A stretch of DNA of 64,000 nucleotides, from contig CP025325.1 of NCBI GenBank assembly GCA_004014935.1, positions 868,001 through 932,000 on the forward strand. Direction: 5' to 3'. The stretch is from Saccharomycopsis malanga. Taxonomy: Eukaryota > Ascomycota > Saccharomycetes > Ascoideales > Saccharomycopsidaceae. The notes below the pieces were generated by a model, which had not been told where the DNA came from, made no database searches, and was given only the letters and a program-made list of their open reading frames with translations. Below are positions 1 to 9,170 of this stretch, in pieces. The position numbers and the translations under genes were made by a program. Each line of letters opens with the position of its first letter. The first letter of the stretch is position 1.

Positions 1-988
1 ATTTCGACTTTACAGTTTTTGAATGTATTGGCTTCTTGGTATACCCAACAAGCCTATCCATACACTACTTGTAACACATTAAAGGTGTTTTGCTTTTTAT
101 ATACTTTTTCTTTATCACGTACTGAGTTGATAACCTAGCAATAAGGAACCTTTTTTCTTTGAAATATTGCAAACTTTAATGGGAATCATAACAATTCTTT
201 CAAGCCGTAAATGCACTTTGTGAGGTGAGGATTTTGGCGTGCTCGTTTTACATGTTATACTGCTGATAATAAAAATATAGACAAGTGCTTAATTCAAAGA
301 AGAAATGGTAATAAAAACTATTACTATCGCTACTTTTACCAGTACTATAAAGAATACACCATCTACCACTTACAATTCCATTTCCCCCCGGAAAAAACAG
401 ACGGCGGATTCCGCTATTCAGAGCCCGGGACGAGGGAAACCTTAAAGAGCTTATCATAGTGAACAATTCGCCCGGCCGGAGCTCCGGACCGCGTGACGAA
501 ACGTGAAAATTAGAAAATCTGGGGTACCATTAGCTCTAAGGGAGAAAGTTAGATCCCTTACAGAGGGTGGAAGAAATTGGATTATATAGTTAAAGCTGAC
601 CGCTGAAGACTTCCGATCGGATGCAACTGAACTTTTGGACCATACTCTGTAAAGTAGGGTGTATAAATACTCGCGGATTTCCACATTGTTCGTAGAAACG
701 GGTATGAAATTGTCTTTCTCACTAGGATTTTCAGACGTATTATCTAATTGGAGCCGTTTTCCGTATTGGTTACTACTGCCTTGAAAAAGTAGTGACAAAA
801 ATTACCTGCTCAGTATTGCTGTTTCGGACCCGTTTTTCGACGAGTCAATTGCAAACTCACTGACCCTTGCAGTGGCCTTATTTTTTTATTTTTTTCTTAT
901 CTTATTGCACGTTTAAATCTTTGTTTTTTTTTGGACTCTTTTCTTTATATAGTTTTCAGACATTATCTTGAAACCTTTGAATAGCAGA
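1..988. other. Gene-free left edge and SFC1 promoter
   Basis: No ATG-initiated reading frame of convincing composition lies here. The longest minus-strand frame (454-798) opens only from a TTG and resembles no family I know. A perfect 12-bp palindrome of CGG half-sites, CCGGAGCTCCGG, lies at 476-487 and could bind a Zn2Cys6 regulator. A T-rich tract at about 880-960 precedes the SFC1 start. Confidence 0.5.
476..487. promoter_or_regulatory. CGG-palindrome, possible Zn2Cys6 site
   Basis: CCGGAGCTCCGG is a perfect palindrome with inverted CGG triplets, about 500 bp upstream of SFC1. Zn2Cys6 factors bind inverted or everted CGG triplets. It does not match the S. cerevisiae carbon-source response element when I try to align it, so binding by Cat8 is only a guess. 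Confidence 0.25.
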
Positions 989-1939
989 ATGGCTCCTAAA
1001 AACAAGAATAAAAACCCGGTTATCCACTTGGTGGCCGGTGGTACTGCTGGCTTGATGGAGGCCCTCTGTTGCCATCCTTTGGACACCATCAAGGTGCGGA
1101 TGCAGTTGTATAGAAGAGCTGCTGAGGGCAACATCAAACCACCTGGCTTCATCAAGACTGGTGCTGGAATCGCCAAGAATGAAGGATTTATCTCGTTATA
1201 CAAAGGTTTGGGTGCTGTTTGTATTGGTATTGTTCCTAAGATGGCTATTCGATTTTCATCTTTCGAATATTACAAAACTTGGTTTAAAAAACCAGATGGA
1301 TCCATTTCTACTGGCTACACTTTCATTTCCGGTTTGGCTGCCGGTGTCACTGAGGCTGTGGCTGTTGTCAACCCTATGGAAGTTGTCAAAATTAGAATGC
1401 AAGCCCAATCCAACTCTATGAAGGATCCAGGTGCTAAGCCAAAATATAGAAATGCTATCCAAGCAGGTTATGTCATCACCAAAGAAGAGGGTTTTAAGGC
1501 TTTCTACAAGGGTGTTTCTTTGACTGCGTTGCGTCAAGCTACTAACCAAGGTGTCAACTTTACAGTGTACTCCAAGTTGAGAACTAAGTTGCAAGAATAC
1601 CACAAGTCTGATAATGTTCCAGGATGGCAAACATCTGGAATTGGTTTGATTTCCGGTGGTTTGGGTCCTCTTTGTAATGCCCCAATCGACGTCATAAAGA
1701 CCAGATTGCAAAAAGAAGTTGGTGGTAACCCTAACGAGAACGCCTTGAAAAGAATTGTTAGAATCGGATCAAAGTTGATTCAAGAAGAAGGCGTCAGAGC
1801 TTTCTACAAGGGTGTTACCCCAAGAATTATGAGAGTTGCTCCTGGCCAGGCTGTTACCTTCACTGTTTACGAGTTTATGCAAACCGCCTTGAGTAAAGTA
1901 CCATACATTGGCGATGGCAATAAGAAATTGACTGCCTAA
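989..1939 (+). CDS. SFC1: Mitochondrial succinate/fumarate carrier
   Basis: Inner-membrane antiporter of the mitochondrial carrier family. It moves cytosolic succinate in and fumarate out, linking the glyoxylate cycle to gluconeogenesis on two-carbon sources. The 316-residue protein has the threefold repeat with all three signatures: HPLDTIKVRMQ, NPMEVVKIRMQ and APIDVIKTRLQ. Sequence and length agree with yeast Sfc1/Acr1 (322 residues). The frame is open from a TTG at 968, but the first ATG is at 989 and gives the expected N-terminus MAPKNKNK. Codon use is strongly biased to the preferred yeast set (TTG for Leu, AGA for Arg, no CTG), so expression is probably high. In S. cerevisiae this gene is activated by Cat8, whose orthologue lies at 15391-18582. 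Function is well supported. Confidence 0.93.
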   Translation: MAPKNKNKNPVIHLVAGGTAGLMEALCCHPLDTIKVRMQLYRRAAEGNIKPPGFIKTGAGIAKNEGFISLYKGLGAVCIGIVPKMAIRFSSFEYYKTWFKKPDGSISTGYTFISGLAAGVTEAVAVVNPMEVVKIRMQAQSNSMKDPGAKPKYRNAIQAGYVITKEEGFKAFYKGVSLTALRQATNQGVNFTVYSKLRTKLQEYHKSDNVPGWQTSGIGLISGGLGPLCNAPIDVIKTRLQKEVGGNPNENALKRIVRIGSKLIQEEGVRAFYKGVTPRIMRVAPGQAVTFTVYEFMQTALSKVPYIGDGNKKLTA

Positions 1940-3606
1940 TCCATACAAAAGCACTGCCCTACATTACGGCTTCTCCCGCATCATCTTCTAAATATTCCTT
2001 TTAATTGTTTCTAATAAACACAATAACAACAATCTTACTTTGTAAACCAATCGAATGTTGTTTATTTGTATGACTCAACTCTAACTCGGCGTTTAGCCCT
2101 CATGTCATCTCATAGTGGTCATGACTTTTCAAGCTTTTTTCAAAAATCCCACCCGTATGCGCTCTTTTAGGCGCTCCCTCCTAATTTTTCCATAAACGGT
2201 AATCGTACAAGGTATCAATGGTTGTCAGTTTATAGGTTAAATAATGGTAGCTGTAATTGGTGTTGACCAGAGTATTTGAAACCTTAGAACACACTACAAT
2301 TCGTAAACAATTTAAATCTGAGTTTTTGAAACAGAATATCACATAATTAGATAGTCTTATAGTCTCTTATTGATGCCAGATTACAATGTTCAATGAGTAC
2401 TATAATAATAATAATCTTATATTTTGAGCCCAGTGGGAAAAAACCCAAGTATGTCCCGGTCATTGTAAACTTCTCGCTGGCTTTTCTGAACACCCGATGG
2501 GTTGGAAAGTAAGCACTAGACTTTTGTCTAGGTCGTATTTCAGCCAGTTGCACTTGCCAATGAGTACTATTGTTAGTATATTTGTAAAATGTGCAACAGC
2601 ATTATAAACAAATTTTGTAAGCAAACATAGAATAAACCATGTCTTGTTTCATGTTAAATCTTAGGACTACTTTTTACCGGCTACACATGTGAATTGAAGG
2701 CAAAAATGGTTCAACTACATTCATTTGAAAATTGGATAGCCAACAAGTTTTAACGATTTATCTCAACCCATTAGGTTCATGCGAAAACACAATAAATTTC
2801 TGATAATATATCATTTCTTCATTACAATGTAAAATATTATTTTCCCATTCAGTGACATAAATGAAGACTTTTCGTTACAAGCATTTTCAACTTTATGGAA
2901 ATCCTGTTACCGCAAATGTAGCATTGTATATTACAATAAGTCGATAATGTCTGAGGAAACAGCGATATATGCTGCACTAAAGTTCACGAAATACACTACA
3001 TGACTGAGAATTCTTTGATATCACCATTTATCAAGCAAAACGGGGTTTGTTACAACTCATTTAATCATTTGAACACCCATGTTGGGACATTGTCTCATTC
3101 TAATAATGTAAACTATGAGTTGATTGTTACTACTAATGCCGTTGCTTATTTAAATATTTAGTCACATGAACCCAAATTATATTCCCGGTGTTGAAACTAT
3201 ATTGCTATATAAATGAAGAAAAATGTGGAATAATATCATAACCGCAAACAAACACCTGACAATTGATCTCCAGACAAGGCGCTAATGCGTATTAAAGGAG
3301 AATGCAAACGGACATTCCGCTCTAGGCCTATAAACTCAATGATTCATTCTCCCCGAGCAGTGAGCCAAGCAATAGGGATACCTGGAAAGAGGATTTGGTG
3401 CCACTGCAATGAGCAAGGCACATATTGTCTCTGTAGAGCTAGCCGTTGGTTCTTGGGCGCAGCGTATGTACAGGGCCTGGTTAATGTAGAGAGTATATAT
3501 AAAGTATTGTGTTCAGAAATTTCCAAATTACGTTTATTAGCTTAACCTGCTGCTGCGAAATATAAAGTACAAACCGTTTTATATACCCAGCAACTAAGAA
3601 ATTACA
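1940..3606. other. Intergenic, SFC1 to secreted-protein gene
   Basis: Contains one minus-strand SINE-like copy at 2404-2557 (listed separately). The rest is AT-rich with no credible gene. An 86-codon frame at 3285-3545 starts with ATG but lies in the promoter of the next gene, has no recognisable motif and a composition unlike its neighbours; I do not call it. Confidence 0.5.
2404..2557 (-). mobile_element. SINE-like copy, 5'-truncated, long form
   Basis: Read on the minus strand it contains the distal body (GGCAAGTGCAACTGGCTG, then the CTAGAC...GTCTAG stretch) and the 3' end (GGGCTCAAAATATAAGATT) with a (TTA)n tail at the left. The head and B box are missing. It is flanked by a perfect 13-bp direct repeat, CAATGAGTACTAT, at 2391-2403 and 2558-2570. 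This is the cleanest proof that copies insert by a target-primed mechanism and are 5'-truncated on arrival. Confidence 0.88.
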
Positions 3607-4131
3607 ATGCTTTTCAAGTCCAACATCATATGTACCGTTGCCATACTAGGTAATCTTTGCCAAATGACATATGGCTCTCCTTTATATTACCAGCAGCGGA
3701 GAGATGACACCCAAGAGGTTGCAAAGAGAGATGCAGACCCGGTTCCTGGTATTGGATCAGCCTTTAAGGGCGTAAACTGGAAACATGCTGGAATTGCCGG
3801 AGCAGTCGGTCTTGGGGTAGGTGTTATTGGAGACAAACTTCTTGGCAAAAAGAAAGGAGCAGAGTCAAGTGCTGCACCTGTTCCTGCTCAGACAAACCAG
3901 CCTGCTGCAGCTGCTCCTTCGACAATTGTTGACTATGTTACTGCCACTATTCCAGGAGCAGCAGCAACCGCACAACCAGTTGAACAAGTCACATCTCAGC
4001 AACAAGCCCAGGCCACCAATGCTCCAGTTCAGAATAACGTCGTACGGTCACTGTTAACTACTATCGTCTCTTCTAGTCTGGCCATTCATGGACCTCAAAT
4101 CACTAGTGCACTGACAGTCACTAGTGAGTGA
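3607..4131 (+). CDS. Small secreted protein with Kex2-type sites
   Basis: Family not recognised. The 174-residue product starts with a hydrophobic signal peptide (residues 1 to about 23, ending MTYGS). Dibasic sites follow: RR at 31-32, KR at 40-41 and a KKK run at 81-83. Cleavage after KR41 and near KKK83 would free a peptide of about 40 residues, rich in Gly and Ala, with the hydrophobic GxxxG-like core AGIAGAVGLGVGVIG and a basic end. The C-terminal half is Ala/Gln/Pro/Thr-rich low complexity with no GPI signal. Start: first ATG, preceded by TATA-like stretches. The layout (signal, short pro-segment, dibasic sites, membrane-active-looking core) resembles processed secreted peptides of yeasts. 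That it is a pheromone, antimicrobial or surface peptide is speculation. Confidence 0.7.
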   Translation: MLFKSNIICTVAILGNLCQMTYGSPLYYQQRRDDTQEVAKRDADPVPGIGSAFKGVNWKHAGIAGAVGLGVGVIGDKLLGKKKGAESSAAPVPAQTNQPAAAAPSTIVDYVTATIPGAAATAQPVEQVTSQQQAQATNAPVQNNVVRSLLTTIVSSSLAIHGPQITSALTVTSE

Positions 4132-4686
4132 TTTATTACAGTTTGTTTAACTTGTTAGCCATCGGTGGCTTATTACAGTCTTTAGTTACTTGCTTTTTGT
4201 ATTTTAGTTTTAATTCTACACTTTCCCAACTAGAAATTCTGGTAGAGGATAATATTTTCGTAGCATTGCGGTTTTTTATGGTAATTCTGCAGGTATAAAA
4301 ACCTTTTGAGTTTGATGTATTGTGTTGCTCCCATATGATTATTTACAAGCTGACTTCTTTGAAAAGACTTGTACGCATTAGAAGAGGAGGAGAAACGTCT
4401 AAATTTCTCTTATTCGAGAGCCATTTTCTACACAGTAATCAACAGTAAAAGTATACAAGTCACTGACACATGTCTCATACATAATCCATGCATGCTGGGA
4501 AGTTGCAGCGGTGCTGAGCCCTGCTGTATTTTTGTCCTTCTGTTTTAGGCAAGGCAGATGAGGGTATATATTGAAACTTTTCAAACTGGACAATATGATT
4601 TACTATTTGACTGGTGAGTCGGGGTTTGCTGGGTTTATATTGTCAGAGTATTAGACTAGTGATAGAAGAGATAGTGGTGATTAATA
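4132..4686. other. Intergenic, upstream of HST3
   Basis: 555 bp with no repeat copy and no credible reading frame. It must hold the terminator of the secreted-protein gene and the HST3 promoter. I saw no recognisable MCB or other cell-cycle element. Confidence 0.4.
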
Positions 4687-6057
4687 ATGAAAGAGGAAGA
4701 AGTGGCTTTTGACTATAATAATGGCGAATATACGCAGAGTATAAAGAGTTATCAGAGGACAGATTCGAAAAGTCCGAGGAAACCTAGACTCAAGTTTCGT
4801 CCTGACAGCGGAACGGTTCTTGATCTTAGTGATATTGATGAAACAAAGCCGATCAGTGCACAATTGAAAACGTCACTGGATCTTGTAAACCAATTGTATT
4901 TTCTTCACTATGCGTTAAAAAGCTGCCGTAAGATTGTGTGTGTGAGTGGTGCTGGGATGTCTGTGGCTGCAGGCATTCCAGATTTCCGGTCTTCGAATGG
5001 TCTTTTCCAAGGTCGTTTATCTCTTAATGATGACCAGGAGATCAAGGATGAAAAAAGACGGTATCCTAAAAGAGTTGTAAAACCAAAGACGTCAGTAAGC
5101 TCAAAGCAGTTATTCACCTCTAACGTTTACTCAGACACCACTTTAACTGGCTCGTTCCACCAGCTTGTAGATACATTGTACAAATTGGCTACAGAAACAA
5201 AACCCACACTGTTCCATCATTTTCTAAATAAAGTATCGCAGGATGGCAGGTTGGTGCGCCTATATACTCAAAACATTGACTGTTTAGATAGTACATTGCC
5301 GGGCTTACAAACAGTAACCCCCTTGAGGAAATGTGCTAAAAACCAGTATCCGAAAACAATACAGCTTCATGGAAGCATCAAAACAATGTGCTGTTCCAAA
5401 TGCCATTGGATAGCCGACTTGAACCCAATGGTATTCCAAGATACAAAACCACGAGAATGCCCGGAGTGCCAGGAGTTGAATTCTGTAAGAATGATTGTGG
5501 GCAAACGTACGCAAACATCAGGAATCATAAGGCCCCGTTTTGTTTTGTATAACGAATTCCATCCAGATGGAGAGCTTATAGGGCAAATCACCGAATACGA
5601 TTTGAAAATTAGTAAACCTGACTGTTTGTTGATAGTGGGAACGTCGATGAAAATCCCGGGAGTCCGCAGACTTGTTAAGGAAATGAGCAAACTGATCAAA
5701 CTGACCCCGAGTCGTCAGAATACCGGCTGTGTTGTATGGATCAACCTAGAGCCTCCGTCTGCAGCAGATTTGACTTTTCTTAGGGAATTGGACTTGGTGG
5801 TTGTTGCTGACTGCCAAAAGATCCCAGTGTTGCTCTCCAAGTTGGAACTGGAGAAGGTGTTTGAGAACAAAAGTATTAAATCTCTTGTTGGCAAGAAATG
5901 TGATACTCTGGCCTACAAAATCTCCAAGCCAAGTAAGGTGCAAAGTAGAATTGTCCACGACAAAAATGGCAAGTTGGTCAGCTTTGTCATGGGTAAAGAG
6001 TATAATATCATCAAGAAAAATATTAATATCAAAAAAAAAATTCAAAACCACCGATAG
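4687..6057 (+). CDS. HST3: NAD-dependent histone deacetylase, Hst3/Hst4 type
   Basis: Sirtuin that in yeast removes acetyl from histone H3 Lys56 after S phase, protecting genome stability. The 456-residue product shows the NAD-binding GAGMSVAAGIPDFR (residues 88-101), TQNID (194-198), the catalytic His in QLHGS (His228) and the zinc ligands C236-x2-C239 and C258-x2-C261. Length is close to S. cerevisiae Hst3 (447). A long basic insert sits between the NAD loop and the rest, as in the Hst3/4 branch. The first ATG at 4687 is used. The 3' end is odd: the last codons and the TAG stop at 6055-6057 lie inside the head of a SINE-like repeat starting near 6048, so the present C-terminus is repeat-derived. 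Hst3 versus Hst4 cannot be settled from this window. Confidence 0.88.
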   Translation: MKEEEVAFDYNNGEYTQSIKSYQRTDSKSPRKPRLKFRPDSGTVLDLSDIDETKPISAQLKTSLDLVNQLYFLHYALKSCRKIVCVSGAGMSVAAGIPDFRSSNGLFQGRLSLNDDQEIKDEKRRYPKRVVKPKTSVSSKQLFTSNVYSDTTLTGSFHQLVDTLYKLATETKPTLFHHFLNKVSQDGRLVRLYTQNIDCLDSTLPGLQTVTPLRKCAKNQYPKTIQLHGSIKTMCCSKCHWIADLNPMVFQDTKPRECPECQELNSVRMIVGKRTQTSGIIRPRFVLYNEFHPDGELIGQITEYDLKISKPDCLLIVGTSMKIPGVRRLVKEMSKLIKLTPSRQNTGCVVWINLEPPSAADLTFLRELDLVVVADCQKIPVLLSKLELEKVFENKSIKSLVGKKCDTLAYKISKPSKVQSRIVHDKNGKLVSFVMGKEYNIIKKNINIKKKIQNHR

Positions 6058-6206
6058 CTCGGTGGTTGATGCTCTCAAAGAAGCGAAAAAGACTTAGAAA
6101 ATTCAATGGTGAGAAGATCATGAGTGGGTCTTACCAAGTCCCTTTAGACACAGCGCGTATATACGAAACTGATATGTACCGGGCTTGAAATATATGATAT
6201 TATCAA
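6048..6206 (+). mobile_element. SINE-like copy overlapping the HST3 stop codon
   Basis: The degenerate head (CCACCGATAGCTCGGTGG, with the middle of the palindrome deleted), AGAAGCGAAAAAGAC, short-form junction, CCCTTTAGACACAGCGCGTATATACGAAACTGATATGTACCGGG and ATATATGATATTA are all in family order. TATCAAAAA occurs both just before (6027-6035) and just after (6201-6209) the element, a possible worn target-site duplication. The head provides the HST3 stop. Confidence 0.8.
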
Positions 6207-6430
6207 AAAGATTAAATACTTTGGTGAAAAGATGATTTAGTGGACAATTCTCAATATGGAATATTGTTGAAAAACTTTTATCCATCTACGAATGGTATCG
6301 GACTTGTCAAATTTGTTTATCGACTATACTAGAGCAGTGAAAAAGTTTGTCTCGTTGGAAATGATGAATTGGAAAAAAGAAGAGAAATGAATGTTACATA
6401 CATTCTTTTTTTTTTTTCATTAAACAATAA

Positions 6431-6609
6431 GGCCATTGGGCCAAATGGCCCAGTGGTCAGAGCTCTCGGAGAAGAGAGAAAAGACCGGTAAGCCAACTAT
6501 GATCAAAAGGACATGATTGGGCTTTACCAAGTCCCTTCGGACACAGCGCATATATAGGCAACTGATATGTACTGTGCTCGAAATATATGATATTATTATT
6601 ATTATTATT
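6431..6609 (+). mobile_element. SINE-like copy, short form, with perfect TSD
   Basis: Complete head GGCCATTGGGCCAAATGGCCCAGTGG, the AGAGCTCTCGGAGAAG motif, the short-form junction lacking the B box, the family 3' end and an (ATT)n tail. It is flanked by a perfect 12-bp direct repeat, ATTAAACAATAA, at 6419-6430 and 6610-6621. The perfect flanks suggest a fairly recent insertion. Confidence 0.9.
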
Positions 6610-6990
6610 ATTAAACAATAAAATGACACTATATTGGTTTTTATGCCTTTATAAAGCTTCCCATTGTAAGTGACCGTGCCCAGTGTTTGTTTCATTAACT
6701 TACTCGGTAGTTAGATAATACTCATGAATATTATTATTCCCTATATAGAAGACTAAATACAATACTGTATATGCTTATATATATATTAGTTTTCCATAAA
6801 AGAAATTCACCAGAGGATTTGCATGAACGTAAATGAGTGTAACTCGTTAAGCGTAATAGAGTTAGGCTGCAATCCCAGCTCAAAATTGACTACTATAGTT
6901 TACACAGTAGTATACTCTAAGAAAACAAACACTCAATTATTCATTTTTTGGATAAAGGAACTCATTTGATTTGTAGCTATCTCTACAGAT

Positions 6991-7106
6991 GGCCACTGGG
7001 CCGTAAGGCTCAGTGGTCAGTGCTTTCGGAAAAGAGAAAAAGACCTAACAGGACCACTAGTGAGCCAACTATGATTAAAGGACATTATTGGGCTTTACCA
7101 AGTCCC
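6991..7106 (+). mobile_element. SINE-like copy, short form, 3'-truncated
   Basis: Head GGCCACTGGGCCGTAAGGCTCAGTGG through TTGGGCTTTACCAAGTCCC. The terminal 60 bp are missing, and a minus-strand copy follows at once, so the pair forms an inverted repeat. Confidence 0.85.
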
Positions 7107-7122
7107 AGTACATCTTCCATTA

Positions 7123-7307
7123 TTAACAATAATAATAATAATATTTTTTTTTCGAGCCCAGTACATATCAGTTTCATATATACGCGCTAAGGGGACTTGG
7201 AAAGATCCAACCAAATCCTGGTGATCATAATATTCTCACCCGTGTTCCTGTTAGGTCTTTTATCTTCTCCTAGAGAACTAGCCGCAGAACCTTATGGCCC
7301 AGAGGCT
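7123..7307 (-). mobile_element. SINE-like copy, short form, minus strand
   Basis: From left: (TAA)n tail, CGAGCCCAGTACATATCAGT, TATATACGCGCTAAGGGGACTTGG, the GTGTTCCTGTTAGGTC segment and a worn head ending near 7307. Together with 6991-7106 it forms a 3'-end-to-3'-end inverted pair. Confidence 0.85.
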
Positions 7308-7529
7308 TAATATAAGCATAATATAATAAACGATTCTATTGAGTTTTGTATATCTAAGTACATGTAGGAGCTCACCATAAAGGGGAGGAATGAAAAGGAG
7401 CAGACGATAAGAGCAGAAAACAATGTAAAGCAAAAACAAAAAAAGAAAAACAAGAGCAGTAAAAAAAGAACAATATGAATAAAAGGGTTAAAAATAAAAG
7501 AAAATCACAATAGCATAAACGACCAACAA

Positions 7530-9170
7530 TCAATCCACTACAATGTTTGATTGTTCAGTGTACTTTACCTGAGCAATTCCCACCTTGTAATTGTCCAAGT
7601 CGTAATGGACGTAAGCGTTACGTAAGAAACTGTCTCCAAAGATGTAATAATCAAATGGTGATTTGAGAACACCCAAGAGACAAGCGTGAGAACCGTCGGT
7701 GAAGGTTACTGGCTGGGAATTAGCAGTCAATGGGTATTTCAAGTCATTGAAAGGGACATCAATGGTGACAGACTCTCCAAACTCAAAATGGAAAGTGGTA
7801 TCGTTATTTTTATCACAAGGAAGTAAATATCCTACCGAGCTGTCGTATAAAGTGCCATATTTTTCTCCCACTTTTGTAAAGACTGATTCTGGAAAATATG
7901 TCAAAGTGGTTCCGGAATCGAGAAGTCCTGGGAAAGATTTGTTTCCAAGATGTGACAATTCAGTGGAAATTGTAGATGCCTTGGTATTGGCAAGAATGTC
8001 ATTGTCAAGACTAGATATACGATGATGGTTAGGTGTGACTGTTTTGAGAGAAGGCCCAAGATCTTTGTTGGTGATGTTTGCAATGGCATTATGGATTGAT
8101 GTGTTGTTGATTGTCAAAGTGTTGGGTGTGTTGCCCATGATCAACGAGGAGGTGTTGAGAAATGCTCCGGTGGTGTCAGAATGTGATCTGGAAAAGGTCA
8201 TACCCAGATTGCGAGAATTTGACATTCCAGAAGATGCTGTGACTGACGTTGTATTGATGAAAAAAGCCACTGGGGAGTCGACAGGCTGATTGGCATCATC
8301 GATACTCACCAAAGGAAGTTTCACCAAATTTCCTTCGTATTTGGCGGTATCTTGAGCACCAAACAAAATGGAGCCAGTGGCAGACTCACTACTATTCAAG
8401 TATAATGAATAAGTGGTTCGATCAATGAATCCTTGCTCCTTCAATAGTAGAGGGAAGTTTGTATAATTCTTCCCTTGGGCCTCGTTTTCAGGAAGACCAA
8501 TTCCAAACACAGGCTGTTTAGCAGTAGCAGTCACAGCTACAGCAAACTCCACGTTTGTCACATTAATACTGGTGCCTTGAACAGCAACGTAATCTTTGCC
8601 ATAATAGCCAATGGCACTGGAATTGTCGCCATAATGGATCTGGAAATCAAAATCAGGAACTTTCTGGAAACTCGACGACTTGTCGGGATTGAAGAATCCA
8701 GACTTGGAAACCAACTCTTGCTCAGGAAGCCAAAGATCAGAAGATCCAGTATCCAACAATGCGCTTACTGATTGCTTGTTGGAACCCACTAACAAAGGCA
8801 TAGAATAATAGGTGTTACGGTTAGAAATAGTTACTGAAGCATACCCCGAAGACGAAGGCATATTGACCGAAAAGTCTCTTTTCGATACAACTATTGCTGG
8901 ATTATCATTATCATCATCCAAGCCATTTTGATCATCGATCATCGCTCCTTTCATCACAGAGGAGCCATACAAAGACGTGTTGAGCACCGGAATCACCATT
9001 TGCTGAGCAAGTTCCTGCCGAAACCTCTTTGACTTGTCTTCCTTGACAACCTGGAAGTCGAAATGGACATATTTCTGTGACTTGTCTTCTCTCCTATACC
9101 GCGACTCTACTGGGGCACCAGACGCTCCTAACAAAAAAACAGCCAACGAGACCAAGTATTGAGGCAACAT
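7530..9170 (-). CDS. Secreted aspartyl protease (candidapepsin/yapsin-like)
   Basis: Pepsin-family (A1) endoprotease of the secretory pathway, 546 residues. Signal peptide about 1-19, a charged pro-region, and a Kex2-type site KR at 97-98 ending the propeptide. The two catalytic aspartates are in DTGSSDLW (Asp140) and LLDSGTTLTYF (Asp418). A Ser/Thr/Asn-rich insert with several N-glycosylation sequons lies at about residues 308-405, just before the second catalytic loop. No C-terminal GPI signal is visible, so secretion rather than membrane anchoring is expected. The usual Cys pair after the first active site is absent; one Cys pair remains near the C-terminus. The first ATG is at 9168-9170; upstream frame extends only from a TTG. 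Homologue of Sap/yapsin proteins; no single member can be assigned. Confidence 0.87.
   Translation of the reverse strand: MLPQYLVSLAVFLLGASGAPVESRYRREDKSQKYVHFDFQVVKEDKSKRFRQELAQQMVIPVLNTSLYGSSVMKGAMIDDQNGLDDDNDNPAIVVSKRDFSVNMPSSSGYASVTISNRNTYYSMPLLVGSNKQSVSALLDTGSSDLWLPEQELVSKSGFFNPDKSSSFQKVPDFDFQIHYGDNSSAIGYYGKDYVAVQGTSINVTNVEFAVAVTATAKQPVFGIGLPENEAQGKNYTNFPLLLKEQGFIDRTTYSLYLNSSESATGSILFGAQDTAKYEGNLVKLPLVSIDDANQPVDSPVAFFINTTSVTASSGMSNSRNLGMTFSRSHSDTTGAFLNTSSLIMGNTPNTLTINNTSIHNAIANITNKDLGPSLKTVTPNHHRISSLDNDILANTKASTISTELSHLGNKSFPGLLDSGTTLTYFPESVFTKVGEKYGTLYDSSVGYLLPCDKNNDTTFHFEFGESVTIDVPFNDLKYPLTANSQPVTFTDGSHACLLGVLKSPFDYYIFGDSFLRNAYVHYDLDNYKVGIAQVKYTEQSNIVVD

Larger units (their letters stand above)
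6058..7529. other. Convergent intergenic region with repeat cluster
   Basis: Lies between the 3' ends of HST3 (+) and the aspartyl protease (-). It is largely filled by four SINE-like copies (6048, 6431, 6991 and 7123). The spacers 6207-6418, 6622-6990 and 7308-7529 are AT-rich with no gene. An A-rich purine tract lies at about 7380-7500, next to the protease stop. Confidence 0.5.

Noticed and set aside
454-798. Minus-strand 114-codon frame left of SFC1
   Set aside because: Opens only from TTG and has no recognisable motif. It covers the SFC1 promoter; probably chance.
3285-3545. ATG-initiated 86-codon frame upstream of the secreted-protein gene
   Set aside because: No family features, in promoter DNA, and a TATA-like region runs through it. 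I could not support it.
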